A DNA stretch of 64,000 nucleotides from Sorghum bicolor (GCF_000003195.3 NC_012879.2:60795671-60859670), one strand, 5' to 3'. Shown: positions 23,918 to 36,438, numbered from the stretch's first letter. Made by a program: numbers and translations. Notes: generated from the letters alone by a model not told the origin.

Positions 23918-24835
23918 AGGAACAGTAAGCCCAACATGCAAATTGGGCCTCTACTTTTTCCATTTGCATGCTGCCCTGTAAAAAATAGGGACCCAAAATC
24001 TATTGCAACTCTAGCACAAGCCCCTACAAGGAGCTCCAGGTACGCAAGGTCGATGAGGTTGCCGTGGAAGTAGTAGGACCTCATAGTGTTGTGCTAGTCG
24101 GGAATGACGGGCACGGCCGCCGCCGACACGGGCAGGAGGCCGTTGTTGTCGTCGCCGCCGGCGTAGCAGACTAGGCCTCGTGAGACGAACACGGGGATCT
24201 GCGGGTCCGGCTTCGGCGGCTGGTTGGCGAGCGTGACCATGTGGTAGTGTGTCGGCGGTGCGTCGCAGTCATCAGCACGTCAATCGTCTCGCCCAGCGCG
24301 ACAGTGACCATGTTCGTCTCAAACAACGTCAGGTAGTTGCCGTCGGCGCCGGCCGCCCTAGCTGCGTGCAGGTGCTGCTGGAGACGCGGAACCTCCGGGT
24401 GAAACGCGGAGCCTCCAGGCAGGTCTACACCCACCTCCCTCTCCTTCGACGGCGGCCTCGTCCTCACCAATAGTGCGGCCCACAAGGTGCCCTGGCCGAC
24501 ACACCAACAACGCGGATCATGACGGCCTGCGGCCTGCTCGTGAGGTGGGAGATGGAGGCCGGTGGACTGCGGCCTGCTGCTCGACGACGCCTGGAGAGGA
24601 GGGGGCGCTCGCATGAAGGGCGAGGAGGAGGCGGTGGGAGGGCGGCGCGGTGGCATTGGGGGCGTCGGAGGAGAGGGAGAGGATAGGAAGGTCCTGTTCT
24701 TGGGGGCCTGTAACTAAAATTTGGGAGTACTCGTAAAATGAGAGCCCACTTAGGAGGTAATTAGAATTGTTTTTTTACTCAAGCTCTTAAAATTTAGAAT
24801 GTAGGCCTATTTAGAACTCCATTGGAGTTGCTCTA
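23918..24835. mobile_element. Mutator-like element A carrying a laccase fragment
   Basis: The right end GGAGTTGCTCT is the inverse of the left end of its neighbour. The left region CAACATGCAAATTGGGCCTC followed by CTACTTTTTCCATTTGCATG recurs almost unchanged in the neighbour at 24847-24893, and the right 140 bases also resemble the neighbour's right side. Between them lies a gene fragment on the minus strand. This is the layout of a Pack-MULE. The left boundary is approximate and no 9-bp duplication was found. Confidence 0.5.
24035..24365 (-). pseudogene. Laccase fragment, frameshifted and stopped
   Basis: Minus-strand translation gives ADGNYLTLFETNMVTVALGE followed by TIDVLMTA, then after a frame change MVTLANQPPKPDPQIPVFVS, RGLVCYAGGDDNNGLLPVS, VPVIPD, a TAG stop, and HNTMRSYYFHGNLIDLAYL. 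The order and wording resemble the second cupredoxin domain of plant laccases (secreted multicopper oxidases acting on monolignols). No copper-binding histidine clusters are included. It is cargo between repeat ends, so most likely a captured fragment. Confidence 0.65.
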
Positions 24836-24836
24836 A

Positions 24837-25359
24837 GAGCAACTCCAGCCCAGCATGCAAATTGGGTCCCTACTTTTTCCATTTGCATGTTGTTGAGCCG
24901 TCCTCCTGCTAGCCTTCGGCGCCATCACCTTCCTTCTCATCCGCCACTGCCTGGCCGCCCTGCGCCGTCGACCCTCCGTCGACGCCGACCTAGAGGCACG
25001 AGCTCCAGTAGCGCCTCGTCATCGTTAGCCACAGCCAGCGGCGGCAGCGGCCAAGCCCAAGTAGCAGCAGCAGCAGCAGCAAGCGTTACTAATAGCAGCC
25101 GTCAAGAAAGAGGCGCAGCAGCAGGTGGAGGCGCTGACCGGTGGCTTCGACGAGGCGGTCGTGGTGGGCCACGGTGGCTCCAGCACATGTACCTCACCAG
25201 ACTCATGGACAGCTCACCTATCGCCGTCAAGGTGTACGGCTGTTGTTCGAGAGGATCCTATTGCTAGGGACTCAAAACTAAAATTTAGGAGTGCTTTTCA
25301 AATAGGAGTCCTATTAAAGTGAATTTTTTTACGATTTAGAATAGGGACCTTGCTCTAAA
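24837..25359. mobile_element. Mutator-like element B, neighbour of element A
   Basis: Starts AGAGCAACTCCAGCCCAGC and ends GGGACCTTGCTCT, an imperfect inverted pair. It shares subterminal sequence with the element to its left but has different internal GC-rich sequence (24893-25260). A plus-strand frame there reads LLAFGAITFLLIRHCLAAL, a possible membrane segment, and later VEALTGGFDEAVVVGHGG, with stops and frame changes between. I do not recognise the source gene. Confidence 0.45.
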
Positions 25360-25547
25360 GAGCCTAACCGAAGCCCCCTACATATACGAATTCAAAAACC
25401 GTAAACGACCCTAGTTCGTAGGAAGTTTCCAACCGACTTGAACGAACTCGCGTCGAATTCCATTCCATTGAAAACACGCGACGCGAGCGTCCTCCAGTCC
25501 AAGTCCGTGTCGTTCTACCTAGCGTGCGTGGACCAACCAATAACCGC

Positions 25548-25571
25548 ATATATATATATATATATATATAT
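25548..25571. repeat. (TA)n tract upstream of the GT92 gene
   Basis: About 12 TA units roughly 120 bases before the start codon. It could serve as a TATA-type element, which cannot be decided from sequence alone. Confidence 0.6.
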
Positions 25572-25692
25572 GCTGCCACGCCCACGCACATACCGTATTC
25601 ATCAGCTGATGACAAGAGAGACCAGCAGGGCGGGGGCGCTCCGCTGACTGATCAGCCCAGCCCGCCTCGCCCGCGTTTTCTTCTTCATCATC

Positions 25693-27525
25693 ATGGGCCA
25701 ATCGCCAGCCATGCAGCCGCCCTCGCCGCGCCGCCGCGCCACCACCAGGGCCCTACTGCGCCTGCTCTTCCTCGTCGCCCTCTCCCTCGCCGCGCTGCTC
25801 GCCTTCGTCACCTCCACCCCGTCCTCCTCCTTCTCCACCGCGCGCCGCGCCCTGCAGCTCGTGCCGCCGCGCCGCCACCGCCAGCCGCTAACCACCCTCC
25901 GCGCCGTCCGGAGGGACGAGGACGAGCCGGACAGGCCCACCTCGCCCGTCGTCGCCCCGCGAGCGGTGGGGCAGGGCCACCACCGCTCGTCGGACCTCGA
26001 CGCCGTGCTGCTCCCGGACTGGGAGGTCCTCGTCCTGCTCCGCCCCGGCGACGACGACGACGCGCCCCCCGGCAACGCCACGTGCGCGTTCCCGGCCGGG
26101 GCCACGTCCCCGGCGCGGTCGCTCGGGAGGATGCCCGCGTCCGGCCGCCGAGCCTACACGTGCGCCATGCCCAGGCCGGAGCGCCGCCACAGCAGGCCCT
26201 TCCGCGCGCCACGCCTCGTCGTCGTCGCCGCCACTACCACGCTGTCGTCGTCGTCCTCGGAGGAAGAGCGGTCGTTGACGCCGGAGATGATGCGTTGGAG
26301 CGGCCGCCTCGTGTACGACTCCGCCGCGCTCGCCGCCGGCGGCGACGTCCTCGTGTTCGCCAAGGGAGTCAACGCGCGCCAGGGAGTCAACCGCGACGCC
26401 ACGGACGTCCGGTGCATCTACTACCGCCGCGGCATTAGCGGCAGCGCCGCCACCGTCGTCGCCTCGCTCCCGGCCTCTACCTCGGCGCAGCAGGTCTTCC
26501 GGTGCCCCCCGCCGCCAAGCACTGCCGCCATGACCATGACCGCGTCCCCAGCCGAGGCGCAGCAGCTTCGCGTCACGATCGCCGTCGCTGGCGAGGACCC
26601 CATCCCCTCGGTGGCGACCTACACCCCTCCTCCTCCTCCTCCTCCTCCTCCACCAAAGAAGAAGCTCATCTGCGGCTGCACCATGGTCCGCGACGTGGCC
26701 AAGTTCCTCCGGGAGTGGGTGGTCTACCACGCGGCGGTGGGCGTCGACCGCTTCTACCTCTACGACAACGGGAGCGGGGATGACCTGGAGGGCCAGGTGC
26801 ACCAGCTCAGCGCGGAGGGCTTCCACGTATCCACACACGCGTGGCCCTGGCCCAAGACGCAGGAGGCCGGGTTCTCCTACACAGCCGCGGTGCACCGAGA
26901 TTCGTGTGAGTGGATGGCGTTCATCGACGTCGATGAGTTCATCTTCTCCCCAGACTGGGCTGGGTCGAGCAAGCCGACCAAATCCATGCTCCGGTCCGTT
27001 GTCACCGCCGTCAAGCCTAACATCGGGCAGGTCACGCTAGGGTGCAAAGATTTCGGGCCCTCAGGGCGGACCAAGCACCCCAAGGAGGGAGTCACCCAAG
27101 GGTACACGTGCCGGAGGCGAGCCGAGGAGCGCCACAAGTCACTCGTTAGGCTCGACTCTGTGGCCCCATCACTGATGAACTCTGTCCACCATTTCAAGCT
27201 TCGGCCCGAGTTCAAGTGGGAGCGATCGAGGGCTGTGAGGGTGAACCACTACAAGTACCAGGCTTGGGATGAGTTCAAGGTCAAGTTCCGCCGCCGTGTG
27301 TCCACCTATGTGGCGGACTGGACCGACCGGGTCAACCATGGGTCCAAGGACCGCACACCCGGCCTAGGGTTCGAGGCGGTTGAACCAGCCGGGTGGCCAC
27401 ACAAGTTCTGCGAGGTGGAGGACACCCTGCTCCGGGACGTGACACGGAGGTGGTTTGGTGTTGGATTCACCAATAAGCTTGCTCATCACCGGCCGGTTGG
27501 AGGGACAACTCACAGCAGCTCATAG
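25693..27525 (+). CDS. Glycosyltransferase family 92 (DUF23) protein
   Basis: Single-exon gene, 610 aa, predicted Golgi type II membrane glycosyltransferase of the GT92/DUF23 family (plant relatives include the galactan synthases). Residues 19-41 (about LLRLLFLVALSLAALLAF) form the signal anchor after a basic N-terminus. A long low-complexity stem follows with Pro, Ser and Asp runs, including a run of prolines before residue 320. The catalytic domain begins near residue 327 with CGCTMVRDVAKFLREWVVYH and VDRFYLYDNGS; the FIDVDEF motif at 410-416 supplies the DxD (Asp412, Asp414) for metal and sugar-nucleotide binding. Further family marks are SLVRLDSVAPSLMNSVHHF and VNHYKYQAWDEFK. A second in-frame ATG is at residue 7. 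The AT repeat at 25548-25571 lies about 120 bases upstream of the start. The acceptor sugar cannot be told from the sequence. Confidence 0.93.
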   Translation: MGQSPAMQPPSPRRRATTRALLRLLFLVALSLAALLAFVTSTPSSSFSTARRALQLVPPRRHRQPLTTLRAVRRDEDEPDRPTSPVVAPRAVGQGHHRSSDLDAVLLPDWEVLVLLRPGDDDDAPPGNATCAFPAGATSPARSLGRMPASGRRAYTCAMPRPERRHSRPFRAPRLVVVAATTTLSSSSSEEERSLTPEMMRWSGRLVYDSAALAAGGDVLVFAKGVNARQGVNRDATDVRCIYYRRGISGSAATVVASLPASTSAQQVFRCPPPPSTAAMTMTASPAEAQQLRVTIAVAGEDPIPSVATYTPPPPPPPPPPKKKLICGCTMVRDVAKFLREWVVYHAAVGVDRFYLYDNGSGDDLEGQVHQLSAEGFHVSTHAWPWPKTQEAGFSYTAAVHRDSCEWMAFIDVDEFIFSPDWAGSSKPTKSMLRSVVTAVKPNIGQVTLGCKDFGPSGRTKHPKEGVTQGYTCRRRAEERHKSLVRLDSVAPSLMNSVHHFKLRPEFKWERSRAVRVNHYKYQAWDEFKVKFRRRVSTYVADWTDRVNHGSKDRTPGLGFEAVEPAGWPHKFCEVEDTLLRDVTRRWFGVGFTNKLAHHRPVGGTTHSSS

Positions 27526-27938
27526 TATTAGTTTTGGTATATACTCTTTATTAATTGGACACGGAAACATACATGTATATTATACAGAGTAGATTAGGGA
27601 GAATTCATTTTGATTCTTTCAACAGACAGGGTTTTGTTAATCATTTTTTATGTGATTTAACAAAGGTGTACAAAGACGGTTAGGAGGAGGTGTAACTTCC
27701 ATGTGATTATTTATGCCTTTCTTGTTGCAGCGGATTGGCACTGGCAAGAAATGTGTACAAAAAGCTAACTGATCAGTCGTTGCTTACCTTCAATTCTTTG
27801 TTTGTATTCTATATAATATAATATATAATCATGCATGCATGATACAGTATGCTTCCATGTGATTGGCAGGTGGAATAAGCATCATGTGAATGTGATGTTG
27901 GCATCAGCATATATGCTAACGTGTATGCGATGATACCT

Positions 27939-28180
27939 GGCCTTGTTTAGTCCCAAAAAATTTTGCAAAATTTTTTCAGATTTCCCGTCACATCGAATCT
28001 TTAGACGCATGCATGGAGTATTAAATATAGACGAAAATAAAAACTAATTGCATAGTTTGGTCGAAATTGAAGAGACGAATCTTTTGAGCCTAATTAGTCC
28101 ATGATTTGACAATATTTGTCAAATACAAACGAAAGTGCTATAGTGTCTGTTTTGCAAAAATTTTTGGAACTAAACAAGGT
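27939..28180. mobile_element. MITE, GGCCTTGTTTAG family
   Basis: Starts GGCCTTGTTTAGTCCC and ends TTGGAACTAAACAAGG; the last bases have changed, so no target duplication can be read. It lies next to an opposite-orientation copy at 28246-28462. Confidence 0.8.
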
Positions 28181-28245
28181 TATATAATAAGGAAAAAAAC
28201 TAGATAGTTGTAGTCAAGCAAAGTTACATTCTCCATGAAACAGAG

Positions 28246-28462
28246 ACAATGGCGCTACTGTAGCACTTTCATTTGTTTATGACAAATATTATCTAATCAT
28301 GGACTAACTAGGATCAAAAGATTCGTCTCGCAATTTACAGCTAAACTGTGCAACTAGTTTTTGTTTTCGCCTATATTTAATGTTTCATACATGTGTCGCA
28401 AGATTCGATGTGACAGGAAATCTTGAAAACTTTTTGATTTTTGGGGTGAACTAAACAAGGCC
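28246..28462. mobile_element. MITE, GGCCTTGTTTAG family, left end missing
   Basis: Opposite orientation to its neighbour. The left terminus is lost (begins near GCTACTGTAGCACTTTC), the right end is GGTGAACTAAACAAGGCC, and the final AAACAAGGCC is immediately repeated (28464-28473). Confidence 0.78.
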
Positions 28463-28504
28463 TAAACAAGGCCAAAGTTACATTCTGCAACTCCATGAGA
28501 CAGA

Positions 28505-29178
28505 GACATGGCGCCTCTCTTTCAGGAGATGGTTGCACGAGGAACTTCAAAATCTGCTCAGAAGACTTCAGGATATTATTGTCCATAGATACAATACTAA
28601 CCTTGAAAATGATAAGGCAAGTTGGAACTGGGAGAAGTCTGGACGCTTGTCGTTGAGATCTACGTATAAACATCTCTGTAGTAAAAAGTTTGGGGACAGC
28701 TTCAGGAAATTTTGGAAAGCTAAAATCCCTCTGAAAATTAAGATCTTTATATGGTTGCTAGAAGAAGCAATTCTTACTAAAGATAACCTTTGTAAACGTA
28801 AGTGGAAAGGCAACGAATATGTGCCTTCTGCACAGATAAGGAAAGTGTGCGTCACATTTTCTTTGAATGTGCGACAGCCAAATTTCAGCGAAGCAGTACT
28901 TTCTAATGAAGGAACAGTATTTTTCTTCCCACAACATTTCAACATCAGCGCAAATCAAATTTCAGCAAAACGAACGGGTTGACTGTAGACCAAGTAACTT
29001 GGACCAATACTGGTTTTGTATTAGTAATAGTTTGCCCCAAGGTCAGCAGGTGTACGCTATGGGGCTGGCAGCTATATGTTAGGCCATTTGGAGAACTAGA
29101 AACTCTATTTGTTTGAAACAAATAGAACGGCAAACCTTTGTTTGTTTGGAACTCTATTTGTCTCTTCAAGAAGACTGC
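28505..29178 (+). pseudogene. LINE remnant with zinc-binding (zf-RVT) domain
   Basis: The plus strand gives WNWEKSGRLSLRSTYKHL, FWKAKIPLKIKIFIWLL and LTKDNLCKRKWKGN, then after a frameshift CAFCTDKESVRHIFFECATA. This is the C-x2-C...H...C pattern of the zf-RVT domain found at the end of plant LINE polyproteins. Later ICxAIWRTRNSIC matches the usual tail. The sequence is cut by the MITE at 29179-29420 and may continue to about 29660. No reverse-transcriptase core is present. Confidence 0.72.
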
Positions 29179-29420
29179 GGCCTTGTTTAGTTCCCAAAAA
29201 TTTTGCAAAATTTTTCAGATTTTTTGTCACATCGAATCTTTAGACGTATGCATGGAGTATTAAATATAAATGAAAATAAAAACTAATTGCACAGTTTGGT
29301 CGGAATTGTCGAGACGAATCTTTTAAGCCTACTTAGTTCATAATTAGATAATACTTGCCAAATACAAACGAAAGTGCTACTATTTCTATTTTGCAAAAAA
29401 TTTTGGAAGTAAACAAGGCC
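29179..29420. mobile_element. MITE, GGCCTTGTTTAG family, 3-bp TSD TGC
   Basis: 242 bp from GGCCTTGTTTAGTTCCC to GGAAGTAAACAAGGCC, flanked on both sides by TGC. It is inserted in LINE-derived sequence, so it is younger than that remnant. Confidence 0.9.
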
Positions 29421-29458
29421 TGCACTGTGTTTTCACAAGAAGGATGCCGAGAAGATTG

Positions 29459-29533
29459 CTCATGAAGATAGCCAGTTGGCGCCTTTCGTTGTCTAGCTGT
29501 GATCTTTTTAGCCAAAGTGGCTATCTTCATGAG
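29459..29533. repeat. Perfect 16-bp inverted repeat with short loop
   Basis: The left arm CTCATGAAGATAGCCA (29459-29474) and the right arm TGGCTATCTTCATGAG (29518-29533) are perfect reverse complements. A further TTGGC/GCCAA pair lies just inside. As RNA this would fold into a stem of about 21 pairs with a small bulge and a loop near 30 bases. Confidence 0.85.
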
Positions 29534-30874
29534 TTTTCGCTGTGTTGAACACTCGGAGTCAGATCCCTGTGTGATCGGTTTTACTCTTTTCAATCAGTAG
29601 TTTCGCGTTTATCTTTCCGTTCACAATGCAACTCTGTAATTTCAGTAGAATCGTAATGAATTTCGGCTTAGGCTATTATGGAAACAAAAAAACATTCTGC
29701 AACTCCAAAGGCCGACAGATGTAGAGTATCTTTCTATTCCAACTTCAACTACAGGGGAAAACACCTTCTTTATCAATACAAAGCTCTTGCCGGTAGCTTA
29801 AAAAAAAGGTGGGAGTGGGAACACACCTTCTTCAGTCAAAGGCTACTTAAGATTTTTTTTTGAGGGGGTCAAAGGCTACTTAAGAAAGAGGCTGATAGAG
29901 GAATTCCTAGATGAAAGCCTGACGGGCCAAACTTAAGAAGAAAGCCCATGTAAACACGGCCTATTGTCTTGCCAAAGTCTTGGGCCGAATAGGATTGTTG
30001 CAAAGAGGCCTATTATAGTATACGCACGTGTAAATATATACACTATAAACATACATACATTTAGAATACAGATATGATAATGGTCTCAAAATGGGAAAAA
30101 TATTTATTTAGCTGGCTTACCTCAAGGGAAGAAGAAAACTCTGGTACATATACATATGTGAGAGTAGTATATACTCCCTCTATCCCAAATTAAATCAACT
30201 TCTAGACCCAAATTAAATCTAACTTTTATAGTTATTTTAAGTTTGACTAAATTTATAGGGAAAAAAGCACTAATACATATTTTTATATTGTATATATATA
30301 CTTGTTTTGGGACGAAACTCCATGGTAACTTGGCATAATGCCATGTACTATCACAATGCACTGTACTCTCCGAGAGACAAGCCAAATGTCCCTTTCCAGA
30401 AGCCATGATTTCAAGTGCATGGATAACACCATACTACTGTTGAGTGCTTCCGGATGCAAGTCTCTCTCACCCACTTTTTTGTGGCTTTAAATCAGAGGCA
30501 AAATGCAGTAATGAATAGTCTGCTTCCATGGAATTGGTTTGCGGCACTGAATTTCATTCGTCGAAATCCGCAGTATCTTTTTTTTTTTTTAAGATCCGGG
30601 AACGAATTGTTCCGGCTTTTTTGAAAAAAAAAAAAAATCTGCAGTATACTGTACTAGTAGAAATAAGAGACGCATTCATGCATGCTAAGAGCATTATGGT
30701 AGCAGCAATCACTCCAAGGTACATGGCTGGTTGCCGCCGTTGGTTATTGGCAAAGTGGTAGCGTGCATCACTGGGCATTCGGTGTAATTGGGTGCCGACA
30801 TGGTAGGTTGTAGTGACCCCCAACCTATGAGCACTTGTGTTATTGTCCTTCTAATTTTGCTGACCCACAATAAA

Positions 30875-31001
30875 TGTTTAGCTACTTCCATTTTTTTTTT
30901 ACAATGACAAGCTTCATTCTCAAAACTACAAAACTTGTTTAGCTACTTCCATCCTTATTCTTTTTTTACAACGACAAGCTTCATTCTCAAAACTACAAAA
31001 C
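30875..31001. repeat. Tandem duplication of about 60 bases
   Basis: Two adjacent copies (30875-30934 and 30936-31001) share TGTTTAGCTACTTCCAT, a T run, ACAAYGACAAGCTTCATTCT and CAAAACTACAAAAC. The second copy has a few extra bases before the T run. Confidence 0.85.
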
Positions 31002-32403
31002 CACCAAACTAGGTTGCTGCTAGTTTCTGACACATGTTTTTTTCCCAGAACAGTTAATTGTACCAAGTAACTTATTAGAATTGTAACCATTGATGAAAAA
31101 TCTCTAGAAGATGGTCCAGCTACTTCTTACATACTGAAAAAGAAAATTGATGGACAACCACTGTATGAGTGACACTAATATCTAACCACCAAGTGCCAGA
31201 TGACTATTCTCCATCTAAACCAAATAAGTGAGATGAGAGATAAGTGAGAAGGAGTCAACAACTTACCCAATACCAATCCAGGACCAGTGCCCCCTCAAAA
31301 GGTCCAAAGAAACCAAACAACCTGACTTTCTGCAAAGTTTCACATGATATCAATATACTCTGTTGTTGGCCATCAAGTTTATTTTTTGATCATAATGGTA
31401 ACAAATAACCTTTAAGAGCTTTAGTTGGTATAGCATCTAATCCATGGAAACTCTAGGAGGAAGGAATGCACTGTGACCGTTTTAAACAGTGTATGACCTG
31501 ATACGTGTGTGTCAGTACCATGACAGCACCAACGAGTTATTTAATTATATTTTCTATAAACAGCGGCCGCGTCTATATATTATCAACAGAAAACCTTGCG
31601 GCTAAAAGAGAAGAATCCTGCACACGACACTGATATTTTATAAATAGGTAGCACATCCATCACACGACAGGATAAACATGAGCGGAAAATAACAAATATG
31701 TATTGCAACAAGAAAGAACATTGTACTTGGAAACAGATAAAGTAGATGACGAGTGCCTGAAAACCGCCGTGCAGGCCAGGGCATGCTGCTCTTTGAGCTC
31801 AACACGTGTGAGTGTGAACCACCACAGCCAAGCGCCAACTACCCACAGGAAACAGATTGGTGGATTCAGTACTGGCCTTTTGAATTCTGGTCATACACAG
31901 AAACAGGGGTCATATATTGCTTCGAAAGGTCAGGTCGTTGCTTACCGCTTTTGTTTTTCACAATCCAGCACGCCTTGGTTTCGTTCAGATATGGCTGAGT
32001 TTCCCGGGGCCTGCAAAACCAGCACACTCCAGTCATAACAGAGTAAAGAGCGCTGCCTCCTGTTTTCGGTTCTAGTATAAGCCTGTTGCGTTCCTGAGCG
32101 ATAAGCACACTAATCCATACAACCAGTGTCAACAGTACGAGAGCCTGTTCCAAATCTCACACAGATCATGGACCAAACTAATTAAAAGCTATCCTGAGAT
32201 GATGTACTAAATATTTCGCCAAATATAGAGGACGTCGGGGGTGAGGAAGGGACCCTAGTCACATGCAAAGTAATATAACCTTGTAACTAAACATGATGGA
32301 ACTCTGGCAGAAGAATGACAGACTGCAGAGCACCTGGTTGCAGCCAATAATGCAAAGACTCTGTGGGCTCCTTGTGCTTTTGCTCTCCTTCCAACCTTCT
32401 CCC

Positions 32404-32411
32404 TATAAATA
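32404..32411 (+). promoter_or_regulatory. TATA box of the TANGO2-like gene
   Basis: TATAAATA about 95 bases upstream of the start codon at 32506, placing transcription start near 32435 and a leader of about 70 bases. Confidence 0.65.
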
Positions 32412-32505
32412 CAAAGGCGTGCGCAAGGCAGAACCATCAGCTAAGATAGTTGCAAACAAGCGAGTTACTTACAACCAACCAAAGGAGTAGAAACCACCTG
32501 AAGCC

Positions 32506-34842
<2,337 letters not shown>

Positions 34843-35514
34843 TAGGCAATGCACAGGAAAAGCTGGCAACCAAAAATAAATAGAGACACAATTGTGAATT
34901 TCATTCTTTCCCTGATCCTGAGTCACCTTTCAGAACTATCTAAGATCCCATCATGATGCCAATTACATTATTTACTGTAAGCAGATTTGTCACTTGACAA
35001 TAAAATGTCAAGCAGAAGTGTAAGTTTAAATATATACACCAAATATATAAATTTACAGACTTTGTGTAAGATCAGTTTTTCTTGCCTTCTTGGACATGTT
35101 TACTCGAGAAATCTTAGCAAGCTATTGTATGTTGAGTTCTGTTGTATTAAAGGTTAATTCACTAACATAAAGTTACTGTAAGATATGATACATTTAAGCT
35201 ACTGAAATTATAGAATATATCAACAACATAAAAAAACGATGCACGTATGCGTAAAGAAATGCATCTGGTGTACCTCATTTGTTCAATATGCTCCAGACCT
35301 CCAGTGGTGTCGGTCATGCAGCTCCAGAGCCTAAAAGGGATTTTAAAGAATAACTATACAAATGTTCTTGTGAAGTCTGCAGTCTAGTGAGTTCTGTGAT
35401 GATGTTATCCAAGATATGTAGAAACTGAGAATCACAACAAAGTACCATCATAGAGTTGCAATTGCAATATTCATGTTCATTAACATGAGTATACAGAAAT
35501 ATGAAGCTCTTCAG
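34843..35514. other. Shared 3' flank of convergent TANGO2 and SEN2
   Basis: 672 bases of AT-rich sequence between two stop codons on opposite strands. It must hold both 3' untranslated regions. No other feature seen. Confidence 0.6.
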
Positions 35515-36438
35515 TCAAGATTTCAGCTTGTAGACAAGCAAGCTACAAAGAATTGTAAAGCTTAGCACTACACCCCAATAGCTAAACACTACACCCCCAC
35601 TTGCATGCTCTTGTTCTTCGTTGCTTGTTACTTCTCTGCAAAATTTTTGTCTTTGCCCATCCCTGCTGGTTTCTTCTCTGCTTGGTTTGTCTTGTTGTTC
35701 ACGGCACTGCTGTGGTATCCATCTCGTGATCATCCTCTCATGAACAATCATCTGTTCCAAACAATCCAAGGATCCCAGCTCGGAGCTCTCGGTGCTGATG
35801 GTCAGAACAAGTACCGTCTTGGCCACACTTCCAGAGGCCCGAAGCGCACAGAGTAGTTCAGACCAGACCTTCATGCGGCTACACCTAGTGCCGAATGCTT
35901 TCCCTTCTGGAACCACAGTCACCGCAAACTCCGAGTGCACAAGTGCAGGATGATGACGGTAAGCTACAAACTCCGCCCCGTACTGCAATCCTGACTTTAC
36001 AACCCAGTTCTTCAGCCTAAGGTGCTGATACGCCTTGTAAATCTCCGGGAATCGCTCCGAGGCGGACGCCAAGAGATCCCACAGCTCCGGCGCACCTATC
36101 CGCGCCTTCTTCTCCGACTCAACCGTGACGCACTTGAGGGCATGGCAAAGGAAGAACACCTCCTCAGGGCCCAGCTGGAACCAGTGCCTCTCCGCCGCGC
36201 CTGTGCCTGCACTAGACACGGCGCGGCCAAAGGAGGCGCAGTTCAGAAGCTTTGCTTGGCGTCGCCCGACCATGAGAATCGCGTCCCTGGTGTGCGCAGC
36301 TAGAGTCGCCACGGCTTCTGAGTCCCTCAGTGAAGCCTGGAGCTCGGCGACTATGCTGGACATGGGCTTTTCTGCTGCGAGTGCTGCGAAGTCCTTGCCG
36401 TCCTTGCCCTTCTTCCATCGGGGACCTGGCAAATCCAT
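35515..36438 (-). CDS. SEN2: tRNA-splicing endonuclease subunit SEN2
   Basis: Catalytic subunit of the tRNA intron endonuclease, which cuts the 5' exon-intron border of pre-tRNA. Single coding exon, 307 aa from the ATG at 36438 (MDLPGPRWKKGKDGKDFAAL); an in-frame ATG six codons upstream (36456) is possible, but the chosen start agrees with the usual plant N-terminus (GPRWKGK). The nuclease domain shows FPEIYKAYQHLRLKNWVVKS, then the triad: Tyr153 in LQYGAEFVAYRHHP, His168 in LVHSEF and Lys207 in GSVAKTVLVL. After the domain a charged, low-complexity linker (about 230-280) leads to a hydrophobic segment near 283-302 (VVLSFTILCSLLVY) with a short basic end, which looks like a tail anchor. The upstream region is rich in TGGGCY sites (36809-36932), as in many housekeeping plant promoters. 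Confidence 0.93.
   Translation of the reverse strand: MDLPGPRWKKGKDGKDFAALAAEKPMSSIVAELQASLRDSEAVATLAAHTRDAILMVGRRQAKLLNCASFGRAVSSAGTGAAERHWFQLGPEEVFFLCHALKCVTVESEKKARIGAPELWDLLASASERFPEIYKAYQHLRLKNWVVKSGLQYGAEFVAYRHHPALVHSEFAVTVVPEGKAFGTRCSRMKVWSELLCALRASGSVAKTVLVLTISTESSELGSLDCLEQMIVHERMITRWIPQQCREQQDKPSREETSRDGQRQKFCREVTSNEEQEHASGGVVFSYWGVVLSFTILCSLLVYKLKS

Larger units (their letters stand above)
27526..32403. other. Intergenic with MITEs and a LINE remnant
   Basis: Contains MITEs at 27939-28180, 28246-28462 and 29179-29420, a LINE remnant at 28505-29178 and beyond, a hairpin at 29459-29533 and a tandem duplication at 30875-31001. A half Stowaway (TACTCCCTCTATCCCAAATT) lies near 30172. 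From 31010 to 32400 there are frames on both strands without family features. Confidence 0.45.

Noticed and set aside
25524..26895. Long frames overlapping the GT92 gene on both strands (25524-26438 plus, 25888-26895 minus)
   Set aside because: They lie in the other frames of a GC-rich exon, are dominated by Arg/Pro/Gly and show no family motif, while the GT92 frame has a full conserved domain.
31703..32153. Frames on both strands at 31.7-32.15 kb, including a minus-strand frame with a hydrophobic start (MEQALVLLTLVVWISVLIA)
   Set aside because: No family match recognised, no splice-supported extension, and the opposite strand is equally open; too weak to call a gene.
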